A stretch of 64,000 nt of DNA from Labilithrix luteola (GCF_001263205.1 NZ_CP012333.1:6872501-6936500); one strand, 5' to 3'; shown: positions 25,662-34,880, counted from the first letter of the stretch. The notes: generated by a model not told the origin, from the sequence alone. Numbers and translations are program-made.

Positions 25662-27038
25662 TCAGCGAATGCCGTACTTTTTCAGCTTGTCGTAGAGCGT
25701 ACGCAATCCGATGCCGAGCTTCGTGGCGGCGGCTTTGCGGTTCCCGGAGACTTCGCGGAGCGTTTGCTCGATCGTCTGCTTCTCGAGATCGGCGAGCGAG
25801 CCTGTCGCGGTGTTCGTCGTGTTCAATGTGGCCTTCGATGCGCTTTCGACCGGCTCGGACGTCTCCGAAGGTTCGAGCCAGAGATGCTCGGGGCGAAGCA
25901 CGTCGCCGTCGGAGAGGATCATTGCGCGTTCGAGCGCGTTGCGAAGCTCGCGCACGTTGCCCGGCCAGTTCTCTTCGCGCAGGCGTGTGGCGAGCTGGGG
26001 GTCCAGAACGGGTTTCTTGCGTCCGGCGGCGCGCGCGAGCTCGCCGATTAGCGCCTCGGCGAGCGGGACGATGTCTTCGCGTCGTTCGCGGAGAGGCGGC
26101 AGCCGGATCGGGAACACAGCGAGGCGGTGATAGAGGTCTTCGCGGAAGGTGCCCTCACGGACCATCTGGCGCAGATCGCGGTGCGTGGCAGCAACCCAGC
26201 GAACGTCGACCTCGATGAGCTGCGAACCTCCGAGGCGCTCGAAGTTGCGTTCCTCGAGAACGCGCAGCAGCTTGGCTTGCAGCGACGGTTTGAGCTCTCC
26301 GACCTCGTCGAGGAAGAAGGTGCCGCCGTCGGCGAGCTCGATGCGGCCGCGCCTCTGGGCATGCGCGCCCGTGAAGGCGCCCTTTTCGTGACCAAAGAGC
26401 TCGCTCTCGAGAAGGCTCTCGGTGAGCACCGCGCAGTTGATGGCGACGAACGGTTTGTCGGCGCGTGGACTCGTCTCGTGCAGCGTGCGCGCGGCCACTT
26501 CTTTTCCCGTGCCGCTCTCGCCTTGGAGAAGGACCGTCGCGCCACTCTTGGCGACCTTCTGCAACGCCGCGACGACGGGAACCATGCTCGGCGCGCCGAA
26601 CGTCAGCGTGGATTCGGGCGCCGGCGGGCTCGGAGCGACGTCGAGCTGCGCGCGTCTTGCGAGGGCCGATCGCACGAGCTCGCGAACCGCCGAAGGGCTC
26701 GCTACGGGCTTTTGCAAGTAGTCGAAGACGCCGAGCTTCATCGCTTCGACGGCGGTACCCACGTCGCCGAAGGCGGTGAGCACGATGAGCTCGACGTTCG
26801 GCTGCTCGGTTCGGAGCGTGCGAACGAGGCTCATGCCGTCAAGCTTCGGCATCTTGAGGTCGGTGAGGATGACGTCGAACGGCTCCTCGCGCGCTGCGGC
26901 CAGGGCCGCTGCGCCGTCTTCGGCCTGCTCGATCTCGTGCCCGTCGCGCTCGAGCGACTCGGCGAGGAACGTACGGAGCCCTTCCTCGTCGTCGGCGACG
27001 AGAATGCGTCCGCGGATCTTTTCTTTCGGCTGCGTCAT
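25662..27038 (-). CDS. Sigma-54-dependent response regulator (NtrC/ZraR type)
   Basis: 458 residues. Receiver 1-125 (VADDEEG, acceptor Asp in ILTDLKMPK); AAA+ domain about 140-370 with Walker A GESGTGKEV, the sigma-54-contacting loop GAFTGA, and Walker B GGTFFLDEVGEL; C-terminal Fis-type helix-turn-helix NRKAAATKLGIGLRTLYDKL. All parts needed to activate sigma-54 RNA polymerase are present. The start overlaps the histidine kinase stop (ATGA). The divergent ZraP-like gene with a sigma-54 promoter and palindromes at 28374-28418 is the obvious target. Confidence 0.93.
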   Translation of the reverse strand: MTQPKEKIRGRILVADDEEGLRTFLAESLERDGHEIEQAEDGAAALAAAREEPFDVILTDLKMPKLDGMSLVRTLRTEQPNVELIVLTAFGDVGTAVEAMKLGVFDYLQKPVASPSAVRELVRSALARRAQLDVAPSPPAPESTLTFGAPSMVPVVAALQKVAKSGATVLLQGESGTGKEVAARTLHETSPRADKPFVAINCAVLTESLLESELFGHEKGAFTGAHAQRRGRIELADGGTFFLDEVGELKPSLQAKLLRVLEERNFERLGGSQLIEVDVRWVAATHRDLRQMVREGTFREDLYHRLAVFPIRLPPLRERREDIVPLAEALIGELARAAGRKKPVLDPQLATRLREENWPGNVRELRNALERAMILSDGDVLRPEHLWLEPSETSEPVESASKATLNTTNTATGSLADLEKQTIEQTLREVSGNRKAAATKLGIGLRTLYDKLKKYGIR

Positions 27039-28294
27039 GTGCGTACGGTGAGCGTGAAGACGGCTCCGCCCGAAGGGTGGTTTTCGGCCGTGAGCGTACC
27101 ATCATGTTGCTCGGCCACCCGGCGCGCCACGGCCAAGCCGAGACCCGTGCCTCGTGTTCGCGTGGTCACGAAGGGCTCGAAGATCTGCGTCTCGGTGCCG
27201 GGCTCGATGCCGGGGCCGTGGTCGCGCACGACGAAACGCACGCCCGAGCCCGAAGGCGTGACGCGAAGCTCGACCGTTCTGTCCGCGGCGGCTTGAAGTG
27301 CGTTGTCGACCAGGTTGTGGAGGGCGCGTGCGAGTCGGTTCGGATCGACGGAGACGGAGCCCACCGCGGGATTGATGGCCACGTCCACGCGATCCGCGGC
27401 GAGGTCGGTCAGCGCGAGGTCGACCAGCTCTCGTGCCTTCATGGTTCGACGCTCGAGCGGGCCGTCCCGCACGAAGTCCAAGAGAGACGTGGTGAGGAGC
27501 TCGAGGCGCTCGGCTTCACGCACCACGCGTTCGGCCTTCTTTCGCGACTTCTCGTTCGGTGCATCTTCGAGGTCTTCGACGAGGAGCTGCGCGTGTCCCT
27601 TGAGCGAAGCGAGCGGATTGCGAAGCTCGTGGGCCATCACCGACGACATGCCGCCGAGCGCCACGAGTCGTTGCTCGCGTGCCGCGCGAGCTTCCAGCTC
27701 GGCGAGACGACGCGCGCTTCGCGACCAGCCGATCGCGAACGTGAGGAGAACTGCGCTCGCCACGGCGGCGACCACCGCGATCTGCGCCAGATCTCTCCGC
27801 AGCGTTTCGATCATGGGAGGCTCGAGCTCGGCGACGAGAAGCGAAGCCCCCGGCGGCCTGGGCCCTACGTGCGGCGCGAAGCCTGGCATGCGCCTCGGCG
27901 GAAAGAGAAGGCCGCCCACGCGCGCGCGACGCCCTTCGATCGTCGTAACGCCGAGCTTCGCGGGCGCGTTCGTGAGCTTGGCCTCGCCGGCTTCGGCAAA
28001 GGGATGGCCTTCACGATCGACGATGGCCACGTAACGAAGGCCCTCGGCTCGATGGGCATTGAGCGCTCGTTCGAGCGCATTCGACGAGACCGGCTCTGCG
28101 TCGTCGGCGAGATCCGAGACGAGGTTCGCGAGGAGAAGATCGCCTTCACCACGAATCACGACGTCCGACGCATCCGACAGAGCGCGCTCGGACACCGCCA
28201 CTGTGGCACCGAGGGAGAGAACGGCGAGGGCGGCCATGGCGATGCTTCCACCGCGTGCCCATGCCGACCACGAGCGACGACGAGAGGTGTCCAT
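27035..28294 (-). CDS. Membrane sensor histidine kinase (ZraS/HydH type)
   Basis: 419 residues from ATG 28294; a TTG start at 28318 is possible but has no better signal. Two transmembrane helices (about 10-30 and 170-190) flank a roughly 140-residue periplasmic sensor domain. HisKA H-box VMAHELRNPLASLKGH, N-box HNLVDNALQAA, G1 DHGPGIEP, F-box IFEPFVTTR, G2 GTGLGLAVAR. Cognate to the sigma-54 regulator encoded next. Metal or envelope stress as the signal is inferred only from likeness to ZraS and from the ZraP-like neighbour. Confidence 0.9.
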   Translation of the reverse strand: MDTSRRRSWSAWARGGSIAMAALAVLSLGATVAVSERALSDASDVVIRGEGDLLLANLVSDLADDAEPVSSNALERALNAHRAEGLRYVAIVDREGHPFAEAGEAKLTNAPAKLGVTTIEGRRARVGGLLFPPRRMPGFAPHVGPRPPGASLLVAELEPPMIETLRRDLAQIAVVAAVASAVLLTFAIGWSRSARRLAELEARAAREQRLVALGGMSSVMAHELRNPLASLKGHAQLLVEDLEDAPNEKSRKKAERVVREAERLELLTTSLLDFVRDGPLERRTMKARELVDLALTDLAADRVDVAINPAVGSVSVDPNRLARALHNLVDNALQAAADRTVELRVTPSGSGVRFVVRDHGPGIEPGTETQIFEPFVTTRTRGTGLGLAVARRVAEQHDGTLTAENHPSGGAVFTLTVRT

Positions 28295-28373
28295 GGGGGG
28301 CGGGATTGCGCCTTCCAAAGTCGTGCCACCCTACGCGGGCGCGCAGGACTCGACAACGGCAGGACCCCGCACT

Positions 28374-28402
28374 CGCTGGAGTGCAGAATTCGCACTCCAG
28401 CG
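28374..28402. promoter_or_regulatory. Palindromic upstream activating site CGCTGGAGTGC-N7-GCACTCCAGCG
   Basis: Perfect 11-base arms. It lies about 100 bases upstream of the -24 element of the ZraP-like gene and 80 bases from the kinase start, the usual place and geometry of an NtrC-family enhancer. Confidence 0.6.
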
Positions 28403-28403
28403 T

Positions 28404-28418
28404 CTGCGGTTTCCGCAG
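28404..28418. promoter_or_regulatory. Second palindrome CTGCGG-ttt-CCGCAG
   Basis: Perfect six-base arms, starting two bases after the first palindrome; may be a second regulator site or a hairpin. Confidence 0.4.
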
Positions 28419-28501
28419 TCCGCATCTCGCAGCGTGGAGGTAGGAGATCTGCGCTATGGCGAATAGCCATGAAAAATGGGCCGAACGATGTGCGGAGAGG
28501 G

Positions 28502-28518
28502 TTGGCAGGGCGCTTGCT
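28502..28518 (+). promoter_or_regulatory. Sigma-54 promoter TTGGCAGGGCGCTTGCT
   Basis: Matches the -24/-12 consensus TTGGCACG-N4-TTGCT at all but one position; GG (28504-28505) and GC (28516-28517) are separated by exactly 10 bases. Predicted start of transcription about 28529, 41 bases before the ATG of the ZraP-like gene. Confidence 0.75.
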
Positions 28519-28569
28519 CTAGTGCCAGTCATGCTCCGAACGACGGAGCGACTTCAGGAGAAGCCCGCC

Positions 28570-29571
28570 ATGATGACCATCCGTTCGCTGACCCTTCCGC
28601 TCTTTGCTCTCGTCGCCGTGCTCGCCGGTTGCAGCGCGGAAGCAGGTACGTCGGCGGGTCCTGAAACGGCCTCCAGCACCGAGTCGACCCTCGTTGCCGA
28701 TCAGGGCGCTGCCCCCAGCGCGATGAAGCCGAACTTCCGCGGTCACCGCGGTCACTTCGGTCCCGAGCGTCCCGACTTCCTCGTTCACGCAGCCCTCCGC
28801 GCGCCCATCAACCTGACGGCCGAGCAGCGCGCCACGATCGAAGGTCTCGTGAAGAAGCTCGAGGCGCCGAAGCCCGAAGCCGATGGGGCTGGCCCGGCGA
28901 AGCTCGCGGCGGCGATTCGTAGCAACTCGTTCGATTCGCTTCCGCGTCCCACGTTCGACAAGGCGAAGTTCGAGGCGCACGCGGCGGAGTCGGCCAAGGC
29001 GCTCACCACGCTCCACGACACGCTGACTGCGGAGCAGCGCACCGCGCTCGTCGACAGCCTCGCGCAACACGGCGAGCACGGCCCGCGCGGTGATTTCCAG
29101 GGCAAGACCGCAAGCACCGGAGAAGGCCGCGAAGGTCGTCAGCATGGCCCGCGTGGCGAGGGAATGGTGGGGCACTTCGAGGGAGGCCCGATGATGCACA
29201 TGCTGGGAGACCTCAACCTCACGCAGGAGCAGAAGGATGCGATCGAGGCGAAGTTCGAAGCCGAACACCCGGCGAAGCCGAGCGACGCGGATCGCGAACA
29301 GATGAAGGCGCGCTTCGAGGCGATCCGCACCGAGATGAAGGCGAAGCTCGAGACGTTCAAGAGCGATAAATTCGATGCCACCGCGTTCGTCACGCCGAAC
29401 GCCAAGTTCGCGCCGCCGTCGGCCGACAAGGCGCCCCACACGAACCCGATGGCAATCATCAGCTCGGTGCTCACCGCCGAGCAGCGTGAACAGCTCGCGA
29501 CGAAGATCGAGCAGGGCCCGAAGTTCAGGGCCAACGCCGACGTGAAGGTCCAGGCGAAGGAGGTGAAGTGA
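28570..29571 (+). CDS. Spy/CpxP/ZraP-like envelope-stress lipoprotein
   Basis: 333 residues from ATG 28570 (AGGAG upstream). Lipobox VLAGCSA (Cys about 18). Three LTxxQR-type helices are visible: INLTAEQRATIEG, DTLTAEQRTALVD and LNLTQEQKDAIEA, plus VLTAEQREQL near the end; these LTxxQ motifs mark the Spy/CpxP chaperone family. Two His/Gly-rich stretches (RGHRGHFG; HGEHGPRG) could bind metal, as in ZraP. It is about twice the length of Spy, consistent with an internal duplication. Divergent from the ZraSR-like pair and preceded by a sigma-54 promoter. Confidence 0.8.
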   Translation: MMTIRSLTLPLFALVAVLAGCSAEAGTSAGPETASSTESTLVADQGAAPSAMKPNFRGHRGHFGPERPDFLVHAALRAPINLTAEQRATIEGLVKKLEAPKPEADGAGPAKLAAAIRSNSFDSLPRPTFDKAKFEAHAAESAKALTTLHDTLTAEQRTALVDSLAQHGEHGPRGDFQGKTASTGEGREGRQHGPRGEGMVGHFEGGPMMHMLGDLNLTQEQKDAIEAKFEAEHPAKPSDADREQMKARFEAIRTEMKAKLETFKSDKFDATAFVTPNAKFAPPSADKAPHTNPMAIISSVLTAEQREQLATKIEQGPKFRANADVKVQAKEVK

Positions 29572-29593
29572 CGCTCGACCTTCGCTGACTGCC

Positions 29594-29639
29594 CAGCACC
29601 GAGCTCCGTGTGTCTGCAAACCCTCCGCGCTCGGTGCTG
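29594..29639 (+). terminator. Long-stem hairpin after the ZraP-like gene
   Basis: CAGCACCGAGC (29594-29604) and GCTCGGTGCTG (29629-29639), perfect 11-base arms, 24-base loop, followed by CTTTGCTTGCTT. Begins 23 bases after the stop codon. Confidence 0.65.
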
Positions 29640-29664
29640 CTTTGCTTGCTTGAACTTTGGCTTG

Positions 29665-29698
29665 CTCGAGGGACGTCCAGAACGGGCGCTCCCTCGAG
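29665..29698. terminator. Second hairpin CTCGAGGGA / TCCCTCGAG
   Basis: Perfect nine-base arms with a 16-base loop, followed by GTGTTTAAAA. Either a backup terminator or part of the leader region of the methyltransferase gene. Confidence 0.45.
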
Positions 29699-29825
29699 GT
29701 GTTTAAAAGGAGGAGGGGGAGTCGGCTCGAGCGGATTTTTCCGAGCGCTTCGGGTCGAGCTTGGGCCCGCGCGCCGACGGGAACGACGAAAAGTCCGAAA
29801 TCAGTGCTAAACGGGTCGTCCGACG

Positions 29826-30575
29826 ATGGAGACCTCCTCCCACAGCGCTCTCGACGAGACACGCGCGTACTACGACGAGTTCAGCAAGAGCTACGAACGC
29901 CACCGACGCCCGAATGACGCCGACGGCTATCACGCGCTCCTCGACGACCTAGAGGTCGAGCTCTGCGAGCGTTATGCGCGCGGCAAGGACATCCTCGAGT
30001 GTGGCTGTGGAACGGGGCTCATCCTCGAGCGCCTCTCGCGTTTCGCGAACCGCGCCGCGGGCATCGACCTGTCGCCGGGCATGCTGGAGCTGGCGCGCGA
30101 ACGTGGGCTCGAGGTCCAGGAAGGGAGCGTCACGGCGCTTCCGTTCGAGGACGCGTCGTTCGACGTCACCTGTTCCTTCAAGGTGCTGGCGCACGTTCCG
30201 GACATCGGTCGCGCCCTCAAAGAAATGGCGCGCGTCACCCGACCGGGTGGCGTGATCCTGGCCGAGTTCTACAACCCGCTCAGCTTCCGCGGCCTCGCCA
30301 AGCGCCTCGGGCCCGCTGGAAAAATCAGCGAGCGTACACGTGAGAGTGCTGTCTACACGCGTTTCGACGCGCCCTGGACGTTGCCGAAGATTCTCCCGCC
30401 GGGCTGCCTTGTCGAGACCGCGCGCGGCGTTCGAATCGTGACCCCCGCGGCGGCGGTCATGCGGGTCCCCGGGCTCCGGGGAATGCTTCGCCGTGCGGAG
30501 CGGTTCCTCTGTGACTCACCCGCGGCCGTTCTCGGCGGATTCTACATCGCTGTCATCCGCAAAAGCTCGGGCTGA
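29826..30575 (+). CDS. Class I SAM-dependent methyltransferase
   Basis: 249 residues. SAM-binding motif I ILECGCGTGLILERL, motif II region GIDLSPGMLELAR, and PFEDASFDVTCSFKVLAHVPD, all typical of Methyltransf_11/UbiE-like small-molecule enzymes. The substrate cannot be deduced; the C-terminal half (about 150-249) with a PGCLVETARGVRIV segment is not a standard ubiquinone/menaquinone MT ending. Monocistronic; ends 79 bases before the S41 protease start. Confidence 0.8.
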   Translation: METSSHSALDETRAYYDEFSKSYERHRRPNDADGYHALLDDLEVELCERYARGKDILECGCGTGLILERLSRFANRAAGIDLSPGMLELARERGLEVQEGSVTALPFEDASFDVTCSFKVLAHVPDIGRALKEMARVTRPGGVILAEFYNPLSFRGLAKRLGPAGKISERTRESAVYTRFDAPWTLPKILPPGCLVETARGVRIVTPAAAVMRVPGLRGMLRRAERFLCDSPAAVLGGFYIAVIRKSSG

Positions 30576-30636
30576 CGCGCCCCGTATCAATCGTGAAGCG
30601 CGCGATTCCTGAAACCCCAGGGAGCGTCTGCGCGTC

Positions 30637-30642
30637 TATACT
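30637..30642 (+). promoter_or_regulatory. Candidate -10 element TATACT close to the S41 protease start
   Basis: TATACT ends 12 bases before the ATG at 30655 and no Shine-Dalgarno lies between them, which would give a (nearly) leaderless mRNA. No convincing -35 element. Confidence 0.3.
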
Positions 30643-30654
30643 TCCGAACACCCC

Positions 30655-33600
30655 ATGCGTCTTCTCGCACGCGCGCTCAAATTCCTCGCGCTCTTCGCTG
30701 CCTTCGGCATCGCCACCTGGCTCGCACTCCGCCTTCACGTGGGCGGTTTGTGGGACGGACTCGCCCCGGCGAGCGCGGCCAACAGCGCACCGTCGTCACG
30801 GGGACCGGCAAACTACGACCTGACGCAGCTCAAGGTCGTGAACGAAGTCCTCAAGAACGTCCGCGACAAGTACGTGGACCCGAAGCGCGTGAAGCCGAGG
30901 GACATGCTCCTGTCGGCGCTCAACTTCGTCCAGCGAGACGTCGCGCAGGTCATCGTTCTCCACGAAGAGAACCAGCCGACCGTGAAGGTCCGTGTCGACA
31001 CGCAGGAGCGTGAGTTCCGCGTCGACAACGTGCTCGGCCTCTGGGACGTCTCGGCGCGCCTCCGCGAGATTCTCGGCTTCGTGCAGGAGAACCTCAAGGG
31101 CACGGAAGTCGACCTGCGTGACGTCGAATACGCCGCGTGCAACGGCATGCTCCACACGCTCGACCCGCACAGCGTGCTCCTGTCGCCCGAGGCGTACAAG
31201 GAGATGAACCTGTCGACGAGCGGTCAGTTCGGCGGTCTCGGCATCGTCATCTCGATCCGCGACCAGCAGCTGACGGTCATCAACCCGATGCCCAGTACGC
31301 CGGCCGCTCGTGCGGGCGTCAAGAAGCTCGATCGCATCGTCAAGATCGGCAACGAGTCGACCCTCAACATGGGCCTCAACGAGGCCGTGCAGCACCTCCG
31401 CGGTGCGCCGGGCACGAAGGTAACCGTGTGGCTCCGCCGCGACGGGCCCGACGGCTGGCAGAACCCGAAGCCGTTCGAGCTCACGCGCGAGGTCATCAAG
31501 GTCGCGAGCGTCGAGCACCGTCAGCTCGAGGGCAACGTCGGCTACGTTCGCATCAAGCAGTTCCAGGCGAACACCGCCAAGGACCTCGACGACGCGCTCC
31601 TCGACCTGAAGAAGAACGGCGAGCTCAAGGGCCTCGTGCTCGACCTCCGTGGCAACCCCGGTGGTCTGCTCGAGCAGGCGGCGCGCGTCGCCGACAAGTT
31701 CCTCGTCAACGGTCCCATCGTCGCCACCGTCGGTAACCCCGGCGCCGGCGAAGACCGCGAAGAGAAGGTCGCGCACCCCGAAGGCACCGAGCCGAACTAT
31801 CCGATCGCGCTCCTCGTCAACGGCTCGAGCGCCAGCGCGAGCGAGATCGTCGCGGGTGCGCTCAAGAACCACGACCGCGCCGTCGTCATCGGCGAGACCA
31901 CGTTCGGCAAGGGCTCCGTCCAGCTCGTCTTCACCGAGCTCCCGGACCGCGCCGCGCTCAAGCTGACGATCGCGCAGTACCTCACCGAGCCGGGCGACAT
32001 CTCCATCCAGGGCACGGGCGTCACGCCCGACATCGAGCTCGATCCGATGACGGCCGACGCTCAGGAAATGGACCTGACCGTCGACACCGGCATGATGCTC
32101 AAGGAGCGCGACCTCGCGAAGAGCCTGCAGAATGCACGCATTCGCGAAGGCCAGAAGCCGCAGGAGGTCGTCCGCTACAACCTGCCCGAGACGCTCCGTC
32201 GTGAGCTTCGCGAGCGTGGTGGCGACCCCGACGAGCAGATGGGCCCCGACTTCCCGAACAAGGACTTCCCCGTGAAGTTCGCGCGCGACGTCGTGGCGAA
32301 GCTCCCGCAGGGCAAGCGCCTCGAGCAGCTCAAGGCCGCGAAGGACACGATCAACGCCGCGCGCGTTGCGGAGCTCCAGAAGGCTTCGCAGGATCTCGCG
32401 CAGATTGGCATCGACTGGAGCGACGCTCCGGCGGACGTGCAGCAGGTCGCGCAGAACGCGCCGCCGCCGCCCGTCGACGTGAAGGTCGAGACGGACCGCG
32501 CGAACAACGAAGTCAACGCGGGTGATCCGATGCAGCTCAAGCTGACGGTCACGAACAAGGGCACCGTTCCGCTTCACCGCCTCGCGGCGCTCACCAAGAG
32601 CGACAACGGCCTCTACGACAACAAGGAGCTCGTCATCGGCAAGCTCGATGCGGGCAAGACCAAATCGGTCAGCATTCCGCTCGGCTGGTGCGAGGTCGAG
32701 GGCCGCAAGCCCGGCTCGACAGCGCCGCTCCCGCAGAACGCGCCCCGTACGTGCCGCATCCCGCGTGACACGCTCTCCCGTCAGGACGGCATCTCCGTTC
32801 GCTTCGACGAAGCGCGTGGTCGTGCGCCTGCGCAGCAGCAGCTCCGCGTCGCCGTGAAGGCGCTCGAGCGGCCCGTGTTCGCCTACGACTACCAGATCGC
32901 CGATGGCCGCAAGGGCAACGGCGACGGCAAGGTTCAGAAGGGCGAACACCTCACGATGTACGTGTCGGTGAAGAACGTCGGCAAGGGCAAGAGCTACGAG
33001 ACGCAGGCCAACCTGCGCAACCTCTCGGGCGACGGCCTCCTCCTCCACGAGGGCCGCTTCGACATCTCGAACATGCAGCCCGGCGAGATGCGCAAGGTGG
33101 CCTTCACCTTCGACGTCGAGTCCGCGCTCGCCGATCCCGAAGCCAAGGTGGAGCTCTCCATCGCCGACCGCGATCTCCGCGAAACGGTGGTCGAGAAGGT
33201 CCGCATGCCGATTGCCGTCCCGACGTCGCTCGCTGCGGCGAGCGGCACGATGAAGGCGAAGGCCGGCGGCGCCACGCTGCTCGAGTCGACCGACGCCGGC
33301 TCGCGCAGCTTCGGCCGCCTCAACGCCGGTCAGGGCGTCAACGTGCTCGCCAACGCCGGCGACATGGTGAAGGTCTCCCTCGGCGATAGCCGCTTCGGCT
33401 TCGTGAAGGCGAGCGAGCTCGAGCCGGGCGGCTCGGCCTCGGGCAACATCGCCTTCGAAGAGACGATGCGCCGTTTCCCGCCCTCGATCGAGCTGTCGCC
33501 CATGGTCCTCGCGACCAAGGACGGCACCACGACCATCAAGGGCACGACCAGCGACGGTGACCGTCTTCTCGACGCCTACGTGTTCGTCGGCAACAAGAAG

Positions 33601-33828
33601 ATCTTCTACCGTTCGAACCGCAACGGTCAGGACGCCAAGCACATGCCCTTCGAGGCGCAGGTGCCGCTCCGCCCGGGCGTCAACGTCATCACGGTGTTCG
33701 CGCGCGAGAACCCGGACACGATCGGTCGCAAGACCATCATCGTCCGCAAGGACGGCCCGAATGGCGAGCTGCTCACCACGCCGAAGACCGAAGAGGATCT
33801 CGAGGCGGCGGGCACGCTCGACGACTGA
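30655..33828 (+). CDS. Very long S41 C-terminal processing peptidase (CtpA/Prc type) with SH3-like and Ig-like tail
   Basis: 1057 residues, against roughly 400-680 for CtpA/Prc. N-terminal signal anchor (about 1-25), then a tail-specific protease core: PDZ domain about 190-270 (FGGLGIVISIRDQQL), peptidase S41 about 295-470 with NGSSASASEIVAGAL and TFGKGSVQ. By alignment with Prc, Ser394 and Lys419 form the dyad. Beyond residue 600 come a CARDB-like beta domain (about 610-700), another beta domain (about 720-850), an SH3b-like segment (about 865-925, GRLNAGQGVNVLA...FVKASELE) and an Ig-like C-terminus (about 940-1045). Periplasmic; likely degrades or matures envelope proteins. Confidence 0.88.
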   Translation: MRLLARALKFLALFAAFGIATWLALRLHVGGLWDGLAPASAANSAPSSRGPANYDLTQLKVVNEVLKNVRDKYVDPKRVKPRDMLLSALNFVQRDVAQVIVLHEENQPTVKVRVDTQEREFRVDNVLGLWDVSARLREILGFVQENLKGTEVDLRDVEYAACNGMLHTLDPHSVLLSPEAYKEMNLSTSGQFGGLGIVISIRDQQLTVINPMPSTPAARAGVKKLDRIVKIGNESTLNMGLNEAVQHLRGAPGTKVTVWLRRDGPDGWQNPKPFELTREVIKVASVEHRQLEGNVGYVRIKQFQANTAKDLDDALLDLKKNGELKGLVLDLRGNPGGLLEQAARVADKFLVNGPIVATVGNPGAGEDREEKVAHPEGTEPNYPIALLVNGSSASASEIVAGALKNHDRAVVIGETTFGKGSVQLVFTELPDRAALKLTIAQYLTEPGDISIQGTGVTPDIELDPMTADAQEMDLTVDTGMMLKERDLAKSLQNARIREGQKPQEVVRYNLPETLRRELRERGGDPDEQMGPDFPNKDFPVKFARDVVAKLPQGKRLEQLKAAKDTINAARVAELQKASQDLAQIGIDWSDAPADVQQVAQNAPPPPVDVKVETDRANNEVNAGDPMQLKLTVTNKGTVPLHRLAALTKSDNGLYDNKELVIGKLDAGKTKSVSIPLGWCEVEGRKPGSTAPLPQNAPRTCRIPRDTLSRQDGISVRFDEARGRAPAQQQLRVAVKALERPVFAYDYQIADGRKGNGDGKVQKGEHLTMYVSVKNVGKGKSYETQANLRNLSGDGLLLHEGRFDISNMQPGEMRKVAFTFDVESALADPEAKVELSIADRDLRETVVEKVRMPIAVPTSLAAASGTMKAKAGGATLLESTDAGSRSFGRLNAGQGVNVLANAGDMVKVSLGDSRFGFVKASELEPGGSASGNIAFEETMRRFPPSIELSPMVLATKDGTTTIKGTTSDGDRLLDAYVFVGNKKIFYRSNRNGQDAKHMPFEAQVPLRPGVNVITVFARENPDTIGRKTIIVRKDGPNGELLTTPKTEEDLEAAGTLDD

Positions 33829-33851
33829 TTCGAGCGTGATTCGCTGACGCA

Positions 33852-33887
33852 CGAACGCCCGCGGCCTTTCGAGGTCACGGGCGTTCG
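33852..33887. terminator. Hairpin shared by convergent genes
   Basis: CGAACGCCCG (33852-33861) and CGGGCGTTCG (33878-33887) with a 16-base loop, 23 bases after the protease stop and 33 bases after the stop of the convergent lipoprotein gene. Confidence 0.6.
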
Positions 33888-33920
33888 GCGTTTGTCGGTA
33901 CCCGGCGGAGGGGCGTGCGC

Positions 33921-34880
33921 TCAGCGGTGCGCGACCTTGGCACCGTACTCGTACTTGAACTGCGTCTGGCCGCGCATGTTCACTTGCAAGCTTCGCTTCG
34001 CGCCCTTGAACGTGAGCTGACCGGTCTCGTTCAGCGTGGCGTCGTGAGCGAGCATCGTCGAGGGCTCGACCACGAGCGTGGCGGTCATGCTCGACGACGC
34101 GTTCTCGGCGTGGACCTTCTGTTTGCCCTGAGCGCCCATCTCCTCGCGGTAGTCCTTGATGAGCTCGTTGCCGAGATCGTTGAGGGCTTGCGGGTCGACT
34201 TTGATGTCCTCGCGCAGCCGAGCACACTGGGCCGAACCGCACGTCTCCATCGCTTCGACGGTGATGGTGCGTGAGAGGATTCCGCTGCCTGGGCGGCCCT
34301 GGATGGTCCACGTGGTGCCTTGCGTGGCGGGATGGCCGACGAGGTCGCCGGTCAGCGCCTGGAAGCGCATCGAGACCATGTCTTTGAGCCCCTCGGGCGA
34401 GATCATCTGGGCGTCTTCTTTGTCGAGGTTCGGGCCCGCCACGCTGCGGAGCGTCGCGGACGTGTCCTTCAGGCCGCGCACGTCGACCAAGTTGCCGGCG
34501 TGGTCGACGACGAGCTGAGCCGAAATCGCGCCGGGTTTGAGGTCGCCGTCGGCCACGGTCTTGTCGTCGTGCTTCACCGTCAGATGCTCGAGCTCTTGGT
34601 CGATGAGGAACTCGTCGCCCGAGCGCGTGGTCGACACGCGCCAGCGGAGCTCGGACTCCTCGCGCCGGCTGACAGGCGTGCCTGCCACGGACACCTCGTA
34701 GGTGCGGTGCTCCGTGCGGACGAACGTGGTGCCGTCCGGGGGCGCGAAGGTGAAGGTGCCCATGGCCTCGCTGGCCGGCGTCTTCGTGCTTCCGCCTTTT
34801 TCCTTCTCCGTGCACGCGGGCGCGAAGGCCACGAGCGCGAGCGCGATGCAGCACGACCCCACGAGGTGTTTGCGTTCCAT
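33921..34880 (-). CDS. Hypothetical lipoprotein
   Basis: 319 residues. SPII signal with Cys about 23 (VAFAPACTEK). The mature protein is beta-rich with charged strands (VRTEHRTYEVSV, SELRWRVSTT, DEFLIDQELEHLTVKHDD), an internal Cys pair (ETCGSAQCARL) and a Gly/Thr-rich C-terminus; it resembles a lipocalin-like or DUF-type ligand-binding lipoprotein but I cannot place it in a named family. Monocistronic, convergent with the S41 protease gene and about 210 bases from pdxJ. Confidence 0.6.
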   Translation of the reverse strand: MERKHLVGSCCIALALVAFAPACTEKEKGGSTKTPASEAMGTFTFAPPDGTTFVRTEHRTYEVSVAGTPVSRREESELRWRVSTTRSGDEFLIDQELEHLTVKHDDKTVADGDLKPGAISAQLVVDHAGNLVDVRGLKDTSATLRSVAGPNLDKEDAQMISPEGLKDMVSMRFQALTGDLVGHPATQGTTWTIQGRPGSGILSRTITVEAMETCGSAQCARLREDIKVDPQALNDLGNELIKDYREEMGAQGKQKVHAENASSSMTATLVVEPSTMLAHDATLNETGQLTFKGAKRSLQVNMRGQTQFKYEYGAKVAHR

